This document shows, in pieces, positions 5,481-10,188 of a stretch of DNA of 10,188 nucleotides. The first letter of the stretch is position 1; each line of letters starts with the position of its first letter. A program made the translations under genes and the position numbers. The notes under the pieces were generated by a model, which worked only from the letters and a program-made list of their open reading frames with translations, searched no databases and was not told where the DNA came from. The stretch is from Bacillota bacterium (GTDB lineage: Bacteria; Bacillota; Clostridia; UBA1381): contig JAJPXA010000108.1 in NCBI GenBank assembly GCA_021205715.1, positions 1-10,188 on the forward strand, given 5' to 3'.

Positions 5481-6995
5481 TTATCTTTTCAGCAGCGCGC
5501 CGAATTTTTTATACAGCAGGCGCATACCTCGGCTGCGTCCGTATATGGCAAGGTAGACGGCGCACACGGCGGCAAAGCATACGCACGCCTTTAAAATCAA
5601 GCCTATCCAGCCGCTTACCGCCCAACGCGCCATTGTCGCGCCGCCTATGATTATCATAGCGCAAAGCAACAGGAAATTCGCTATAATGCTTATGAAATAC
5701 CGCTTTGGCGAGCGCGAAAAATACGTTTTAAACAGCAGTATCGGCTCGTACCAAACATAGGTCACAAGCCTCGAAATCGCAGATGCGAACAATATTCCCG
5801 AAAGACCTATCAGCTTCCCCAAAACAATCGAGAGCGCGATATTTATAACCGCCGCCGCCGCCATAACATACTTTGTTTTAAGATACAGCGCGGTCGTTTC
5901 GCGGTACGTCCACAGCGGCTGAAGCACGCAGGATAAGTACAAATTCAGCGTCACCGCGGCAATCGTGAGATTATCCAAAATATAATCCGCGCCCAGCCAT
6001 ACGTTTATAAAATCATTCACAATCACGCAAAAGCATATCGAAATCACGCCGCAGACAACAAATCCTATCGTCTGCATACATTCAAAGACATCGTATTTTT
6101 TTTCGTTGCTCTCGGTCACAATCAAATTGCCGATACTCGCCGAAACGGAGGAAAATATTATATTCACAAACGCCGAAAGCTTATTCGTAAGCATAACATA
6201 ATTTGAGTAAAGTCCGACGATAACCGTGCCGATTATTTTGGAAATTAAAACATTATCCGTCGCGTTCATCGCTATGGACGACGTTTTATATATCACAACC
6301 GACTTAAGGTTTTTAAATATCGAGCCCTTCTCGTCCTTTGACAGCACCGCCGTTCGGTCAAGGTCGGGGAACATTTTTTTCGCCTTGAAAGCCGCGACAA
6401 CGTTGTTCGCCGCCTTAAACACAACGAATATGATTATGTATATCAGATAATTTCTCAAAATTATCAGTCCCGCGATTTGAAGCACCGTTCGTATTATGTT
6501 AAGCCTTATCGCAATCTTGCTGATAACGGAATTTTGCTGATTTGCCGTGATGAGCGTCGTCAAATGCACAAACATATACGACGATGCCGTTCCTACCAAA
6601 AACACAAAGTAATACAGATGCACATACGGTATTTCTTCCTCAAGGTTTATTATAACGTTCAAAAACGGCATAAGAGCAAGTCCCGCCGCAAACACAGCCG
6701 CCGCTATTGCGTAATATATGCGCCGATAATAGTTTACGAGCGCGGAGAGCTTCGCGTTATCGCCCTCGGCGAGCGGCTTGTAAAAGCTGTACATCATAGC
6801 CGTGTTTATGCCGAGGTCGGCAACCGACAGCCAGTCCAAAATATTCGCGTACAAGCCGTTTATTCCCAAAAACGCGCTTCCGAGCGTGTGTATGAACACA
6901 GTCCGCGCCGCGAAATCGAGCAGTACTTGTATAATTTGATTAAGCGCCTCCGCCGTAAAATTACGCGCGGTGTTTTTCGTTCTTCCCTCTTTCAT
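5481..6995 (-). CDS. Wzx-like polysaccharide flippase (MOP/PST superfamily)
   Basis: This 504-residue protein is hydrophobic almost throughout, with about 12-14 predicted membrane helices. It fits the polysaccharide-transporter branch of the MOP exporter superfamily (Wzx-like), which moves lipid-linked oligosaccharide repeat units across the cytoplasmic membrane. Family-typical features are the N-terminal NFTAEALNQIIQVLLDFAAR segment leading into LGSAFLGINGLY, charged residues placed in short loops, and a Lys/Arg-rich C-terminus (YKKFGALLKR). Length matches the usual 450-500 residues. The start at 6995 is preceded by AAGGAG with a spacing of 4-5 nt, and this SD runs up to the stop codon of the glycosyltransferase gene; the gap is 11 bp, so the two genes form one operon and are probably translated together. 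Its substrate is unknown; the neighbours suggest a surface or secondary cell-wall glycan. Confidence 0.88.
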   Translation of the reverse strand: MKEGRTKNTARNFTAEALNQIIQVLLDFAARTVFIHTLGSAFLGINGLYANILDWLSVADLGINTAMMYSFYKPLAEGDNAKLSALVNYYRRIYYAIAAAVFAAGLALMPFLNVIINLEEEIPYVHLYYFVFLVGTASSYMFVHLTTLITANQQNSVISKIAIRLNIIRTVLQIAGLIILRNYLIYIIIFVVFKAANNVVAAFKAKKMFPDLDRTAVLSKDEKGSIFKNLKSVVIYKTSSIAMNATDNVLISKIIGTVIVGLYSNYVMLTNKLSAFVNIIFSSVSASIGNLIVTESNEKKYDVFECMQTIGFVVCGVISICFCVIVNDFINVWLGADYILDNLTIAAVTLNLYLSCVLQPLWTYRETTALYLKTKYVMAAAAVINIALSIVLGKLIGLSGILFASAISRLVTYVWYEPILLFKTYFSRSPKRYFISIIANFLLLCAMIIIGGATMARWAVSGWIGLILKACVCFAAVCAVYLAIYGRSRGMRLLYKKFGALLKR

Positions 6996-7006
6996 AATTC
7001 TCCTTA

Positions 7007-7957
7007 TCAGTCATAGCAAAAATGCGTGTTTAAAATTTTAATTCTTATTTTATCCGGCATATAGAGCATCGCCGCCATAAGCGCGGAATGTTTTATGCCG
7101 CTTTTATAAGTCATTGACGTTTTCATATACCGCTTGACCTCTTTTGTGCATAATATCTCCCGCGAAAATCCGCTGTCCCCGCCGGAGCATTCGCTGAGTA
7201 TTATAACCGCCGCGATACATTCCGCCGCTTTTTTCGCACCGATGTCGCTCTGATGCGCCGTTACCTCTTCAAACGCCTTTATCAGTCCCGTGATTTTCTT
7301 CTTTTTATCCCGACGGTTATGCCCCGCGTCGCTTATGTAATAATTATACATCGCTTGCGGTAAAAACGCTATGGTCTTTAAATGACTTACCGCGTCAAAA
7401 TTAAATATCAAATCCTCGCAATGGTATATTTTCGTGTCGTAAAAGCGCAGATTGTTTTCCTTTACAAAGCTCGTCAAAAACAGCTTGTTGCATACCTCAT
7501 AGGTATGCGTTAAACCGCGGATGTATTTGAAAATATATTCGCCCGTGTTCGCGGCGCTTACGTTTTCACGCGCCGTTTTCGGTCTGACGCTCACGCTTTC
7601 GCCGCGTATATCGTTTATCGCGCACTGCGTTATTTCGGCACCGCTTTCCTTTGCGGCGGCATACATCGCGGCAAGCATATTCGGCTCAATTGTATCATCC
7701 GCGTCGACAAAGGCGATATATTCTCCACGCGCCGCGTCTATTCCGCGATTTCTCGCGAAGCCCTGACCCGCGTTTTCCTGATTTATCACCCTTATATTTT
7801 TATAGCCGCTTAAAATTTCGGCGGTTTTATCCGTCGAGCCGTCGTTTACGACTATTATTTCCGTTTCCGTAAGAGTTTGGGCGAGAATCGAGTCTACGCA
7901 CCTCGCTATTGTTTTCTCGCCGTTATACACCGGCGTAATAACGCTTACTTTTAACAC
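7007..7957 (-). CDS. family 2 glycosyltransferase
   Basis: This 316-residue GT-A-fold glycosyltransferase of family GT2 is predicted to move a sugar from a nucleotide-sugar donor onto a growing glycan at the cytoplasmic membrane face. The N-terminal nucleotide-binding part shows VSVITPVYNGEKTI (4-17) and VVNDGSTD (36-43). The QENAGQGFARNRGIDAARGEYIAFVDADD region follows, with the metal-binding DAD at 85-87. The ED at 181-182 (in YHCEDLIFNF) fits the catalytic acidic site. The C-terminal third is basic (RRDKKKK) and less conserved. The start is GTG at 7957, supported by a strong AGGAGG (complement of 7965-7970) at 7-nt spacing. It is the first gene of a two-gene operon with the flippase and diverges from another GT2 at 8055. 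Donor and acceptor cannot be read from the sequence. I see no convincing promoter for it in the 97-bp gap upstream. Confidence 0.93.
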   Translation of the reverse strand: MLKVSVITPVYNGEKTIARCVDSILAQTLTETEIIVVNDGSTDKTAEILSGYKNIRVINQENAGQGFARNRGIDAARGEYIAFVDADDTIEPNMLAAMYAAAKESGAEITQCAINDIRGESVSVRPKTARENVSAANTGEYIFKYIRGLTHTYEVCNKLFLTSFVKENNLRFYDTKIYHCEDLIFNFDAVSHLKTIAFLPQAMYNYYISDAGHNRRDKKKKITGLIKAFEEVTAHQSDIGAKKAAECIAAVIILSECSGGDSGFSREILCTKEVKRYMKTSMTYKSGIKHSALMAAMLYMPDKIRIKILNTHFCYD

Positions 7958-7985
7958 TTTGCCGCCTCCTTTGTGAATTTTTTTG

Positions 7986-8014
7986 TTGACAATACCTGTT
8001 TTTTATGTTAGGAT
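7986..8014 (+). promoter_or_regulatory. promoter of the divergent glycosyltransferase gene
   Basis: TTGACA (7986-7991) is a perfect -35 box. TAGGAT (8009-8014) follows at 17 bp and matches the -10 consensus at four of six positions. The start of transcription is expected near 8021, giving a leader of about 35 nt. GTTAG (8007-8011) and CTAAC (8024-8028) make a small dyad over the -10 and start region. Confidence 0.65.
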
Positions 8015-8041
8015 ATGTTTAATCTAACTATTAATTTTAAA

Positions 8042-8046
8042 GGGGG
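8042..8046 (+). promoter_or_regulatory. G-rich ribosome binding site deciding a TTG start
   Basis: AAAGGGGG (8039-8046) lies 8 nt before the TTG at 8055. No ATG or GTG in frame gives an intact glycosyltransferase N-terminus (KFSIIVPVY), so this SD supports TTG initiation. The run of five G departs from the AGGAGG consensus used elsewhere in the window. Confidence 0.6.
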
Positions 8047-8054
8047 CATTTTAT

Positions 8055-9017
8055 TTGAAATTCAGTATAATAGTCCCCGTATATATGTCGGAGCTGTACA
8101 TAGAAAACTGCATAAGCAGTATACTTTCTCAGGATTTCGACGATTTCGAGCTTTTGATTATGGACGACGGCTCAACGGATAAAAGTATTTCCGTTTGCCG
8201 CCGCCTTATTGACGGCGACGAAAGAGCCGCCGTTTATACCCTGCCCCACTCCGGCGTCAGCAGGGCGCGCAACCTCGGTATTTCAAACGCGCGCGGAGAT
8301 TATATCCTTTTTGTCGATTCCGACGATATGCTTAAAACAGATTGCCTTTCCCTGCTCGCGTCCGAGATAGGCGATTTTGATATATATATGTTCGGATATA
8401 ACTTTATACTTTCAAACGGAAGAGTAAAAACCGTTCTTCCCAAAAGCACGGGAAAAATCCCGTCCGAGCAGGCGCTCTGCTATTACTCCTCAGGCTACAC
8501 CAACGCCGTTTGGAATAAGCTTTTTAGGCGCGAGTTTTTGGTCGAAAACTCTCTTATGTTCGACGAAAGCGTATCTATGGGCGAGGACTTGCTCTTTAAC
8601 TATGCCTGCGTCTTAAAAACCGACGCGGTATATCCGATTCCGCAAGTACTTTACAATTATTTCCAACGACCTCATTCTCTCTCGTCGCAAACCTTTACAG
8701 CCGTAAATGCCGACGCGTACGGTACTCTGATAAAAACGCGGAATCTTCTTGTCGGCAACAGCCGCGCGGTTGATGAGTTTGAGCTGTACATAGCGGAAAC
8801 GCATATAACAAACCTCACGAAAATTTGCTCCGACAGCCGAACACGCAAATCGGCGGACTTAAGGTCTTTAAAAAAGGAGCTTAAACCTCGGCTGATGAAA
8901 TATCTGCGCTCCCCCCTGCCGAATTCCGCCATAAAGCTGAACGCGGCGGCGGTATACCTATCGCCGACCCTTTGGGCGGCTATGCGCAAGATTTACAACG
9001 CGTTTAAAAAACACTGA
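8055..9017 (+). CDS. family 2 glycosyltransferase
   Basis: This 320-residue GT2 enzyme resembles the divergent glycosyltransferase at 7957 in layout and motifs, so the two are likely distant paralogues with different sugar specificities. Visible motifs are FSIIVPVY (3-10), IMDDGSTD (35-42), HSGVSRARNLGISNARGDY (65-83), the metal-binding DSD at 88-90 within FVDSDD, and the GED motif at 176-178 (SMGEDLLFNY). NAVWNKLFRREF (150-161) matches the region preceding the catalytic ED in EpsJ/WcaA-type enzymes. The C-terminus is basic, which suits association with the membrane. Initiation is at TTG 8055 after a G-rich SD. It has its own promoter at 7986-8014 and ends 8 bp from the convergent pyruvyl transferase gene, leaving no room for a terminator in the gap. 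Donor and acceptor are unknown. Confidence 0.93.
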   Translation: MKFSIIVPVYMSELYIENCISSILSQDFDDFELLIMDDGSTDKSISVCRRLIDGDERAAVYTLPHSGVSRARNLGISNARGDYILFVDSDDMLKTDCLSLLASEIGDFDIYMFGYNFILSNGRVKTVLPKSTGKIPSEQALCYYSSGYTNAVWNKLFRREFLVENSLMFDESVSMGEDLLFNYACVLKTDAVYPIPQVLYNYFQRPHSLSSQTFTAVNADAYGTLIKTRNLLVGNSRAVDEFELYIAETHITNLTKICSDSRTRKSADLRSLKKELKPRLMKYLRSPLPNSAIKLNAAAVYLSPTLWAAMRKIYNAFKKH

Positions 9018-9025
9018 TGCGCCGA

Positions 9026-10030
9026 TTACGCTTTTAAAAACTCCCGTAAAACCTCAAAATGTCCCAAAGCCGATTTATCGTATACCGGCTTTATGTCATT
9101 GTCGGTTTTGTCGATGAATTTTTTCAAATCCCGCGCGTCGAGATTGGTTTTTTCAAACACGTCAAAGCCGTATTTTTCAGCCAATCCGCGCGTTTTTTGA
9201 TTGTCGGCGACAGCCGCGGCGGCTATGCCGTATCTGAGCGCCAAAACGGCGCCGTGAAAACGCGACGTTATGATTTTTTCACATTCGGCGTAATTTTTTA
9301 TAACATTCGTTCCGTCATCGTTATGCGGAACGATTTTGATTTTGTCCTTATTTTTCACCATACGGTATATAGCGTATGCCGCGGCGGTGTCGTTTTCATT
9401 TTCGGTATCGAACGCGAAAAGCATAACCCCGCGTCCGGTCTTTTCGATAAAATAATCCGCAGTCCAAGCCAGCTTTTTATAATACTCGTAATTGTCCGCG
9501 CTGTACATTCGGCGCGCGGGAACAATGCCAAGCGCTCCGCTGTCGGTTTTCGGATATAAATTATCCAGCGCGAAAAGCGCGTCGGGGAACATCGAGATTT
9601 TTTTATCCTTAAAATTATCCCTAAAATACGCGTGCGACGCGTCGTCGCGGCAGCTTATAAGTCCGTATTCGCTTATGCGATTTTTCGCGACAAGCTCCTC
9701 CGCGCGTGATTTGTACGGCTCCACACTGCAGTCTATGACCGCGGACTTGGGATATTTCACGCGCTTTTGCATTATACCGCTTATAACCGCCTCAAGCACT
9801 CCCCGCTTACCGTTTATAATAAATCCCGTGCCGACTATGTAAACGCGCGCGTCGACAGCCGGTATGCTCGGCGTGATATGCACGTTTTTTATATTTTCCA
9901 AATGCGACAGCAGCTCGCGCCGATTACAGCACACAAAAAAATCGTGTTCCGGCAATGCCTTTACAAGCATTGTTTGCATAACATCGTCGCCGAAATTTTT
10001 ATCAAAATAGCCGTCCATTAAAATATTCAT
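9026..10030 (-). CDS. polysaccharide pyruvyl transferase family protein
   Basis: This 334-residue protein belongs to the polysaccharide pyruvyl transferase family (CsaB/WcaK-like), which adds a pyruvate ketal from phosphoenolpyruvate to a sugar of a cell-surface glycan. Supporting motifs are the N-terminal NFGDDVM (12-18), the ISCRDD segment (125-130), the MFPDALFAL stretch (147-155) and, most telling, IITSRFHGAVLALRYGI (253-269), the family's signature around the conserved His. Length is close to CsaB rather than the longer WcaK proteins. In Bacillus and relatives CsaB makes the pyruvylated wall polymer to which SLH domains bind; two SLH proteins are encoded 4-7 kb away. That this protein does the same is inference, because other family members modify capsules. 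ATG 10028-10030 is preceded by GGGGG at 7-nt spacing, and a strong promoter lies upstream. It is convergent with the GT2 gene at 8055 (8-bp gap). Confidence 0.88.
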   Translation of the reverse strand: MNILMDGYFDKNFGDDVMQTMLVKALPEHDFFVCCNRRELLSHLENIKNVHITPSIPAVDARVYIVGTGFIINGKRGVLEAVISGIMQKRVKYPKSAVIDCSVEPYKSRAEELVAKNRISEYGLISCRDDASHAYFRDNFKDKKISMFPDALFALDNLYPKTDSGALGIVPARRMYSADNYEYYKKLAWTADYFIEKTGRGVMLFAFDTENENDTAAAYAIYRMVKNKDKIKIVPHNDDGTNVIKNYAECEKIITSRFHGAVLALRYGIAAAAVADNQKTRGLAEKYGFDVFEKTNLDARDLKKFIDKTDNDIKPVYDKSALGHFEVLREFLKA

Positions 10031-10037
10031 ACCTTAA

Positions 10038-10042
10038 CCCCC
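10038..10042 (-). promoter_or_regulatory. G-rich ribosome binding site of the pyruvyl transferase gene
   Basis: Read on the minus strand, GGGGG lies 7 nt before the ATG. A nearer AAGG (10033-10036) sits only 2 nt from the start, too close to act as the SD. The same G5-type site precedes the TTG start at 8055. Confidence 0.5.
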
Positions 10043-10072
10043 AAGCGCGGCAGTATTAACTCGTATATAAAT

Positions 10073-10101
10073 ATTTTACTTTATTTCCTTTTTCAAGTCA
10101 A
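10073..10101 (-). promoter_or_regulatory. promoter of the pyruvyl transferase gene
   Basis: On the minus strand TTGACT (10101-10096) and TAAAAT (10078-10073) are separated by exactly 17 bp, each matching the housekeeping consensus at five of six positions. Transcription should start near 10066, giving a leader of about 36 nt. Confidence 0.8.
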
Positions 10102-10150
10102 TGCCTTTGCGCGAAAACCTCTGTTTTTTCGTGTATTTTGGCATTTTTAA

Positions 10151-10179
10151 TTGATAAATTTACCGTTATATGTTAAAAT
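10151..10179 (+). promoter_or_regulatory. promoter pointing out of the window
   Basis: TTGATA (10151-10156) and TAAAAT (10174-10179) are separated by 17 bp on the + strand, each with five of six matches. It is divergent from the pyruvyl transferase promoter and should drive a gene beginning beyond base 10188. The ATG at 10181 is too close to the -10 box to be a normal start. Confidence 0.65.
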
Positions 10180-10188
10180 AATGAAAAG

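Noticed and set aside
6477..7016. 179-codon open frame on the plus strand
   Set aside because: It is antisense to the flippase gene, its predicted protein is Arg/Tyr-rich with no family motif, and no SD precedes its start.

Overview
The window looks like part of a chromosome from a Gram-positive, S-layer-type member of the Clostridia (Eubacteriales/Oscillospirales-like, moderate GC). I infer this from four things: SLH-domain secreted proteins, a BlaI/M56-type regulator pair, strong Shine-Dalgarno sites with occasional TTG/GTG starts, and sigma-A-type promoters (TTGACA / 17 bp / TATAAT). No rRNA, tRNA, CRISPR array, transposase or phage gene is visible. The species cannot be determined from the sequence alone.

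Left part (1-5402, all + strand). A consensus promoter surrounded by several palindromes drives a BlaI/MecI-family repressor (232-585) and an M56 (BlaR1-like) membrane zinc metalloprotease (657-2225). The M56 protein has no penicillin-binding sensor domain; in its place is an acidic low-complexity stalk and a small predicted beta-rich ectodomain. A secreted SLH protein (2242-3237) follows 16 bp later, so it very probably belongs to the same operon. After a 569-bp gene-free stretch full of short palindromes comes a second, longer SLH paralogue (3807-5402). It has an extra N-terminal copper-amine-oxidase-N-like (stalk) domain and a five-copy TSASGG linker encoded by an 18-bp tandem repeat. The two SLH proteins share the same SLH block and the same short C-terminal domain.

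Gene-free stretch 3238-3806. It holds a row of hairpins (3299-3484) and a 175-bp composite inverted-repeat element (3516-3690). The arms of that element carry the same module in opposite orientation, with a conserved hairpin loop but different, still fully paired stems. The motif GTAGGGG recurs at 3234, 3442 and 3516, and inverted at 3684.

Right part (5432-10188). A bidirectional terminator separates the SLH gene from a surface-polysaccharide cluster. On the minus strand a GT2 glycosyltransferase (7957-7007) and a Wzx-like flippase (6995-5481) form a two-gene unit. A second GT2 (8055-9017) runs divergently from its own promoter. A polysaccharide pyruvyl transferase family protein (10030-9026, minus) converges on it with an 8-bp gap. 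A further promoter at 10151-10179 points out of the window.

How it may fit together (inference): SLH domains classically bind pyruvylated secondary cell-wall polymer, and CsaB-type pyruvyl transferases make that ligand. The window therefore combines SLH proteins, candidate genes for making and exporting their polysaccharide anchor, and a proteolysis-triggered repressor system that could adjust SLH protein output to the state of the cell envelope.
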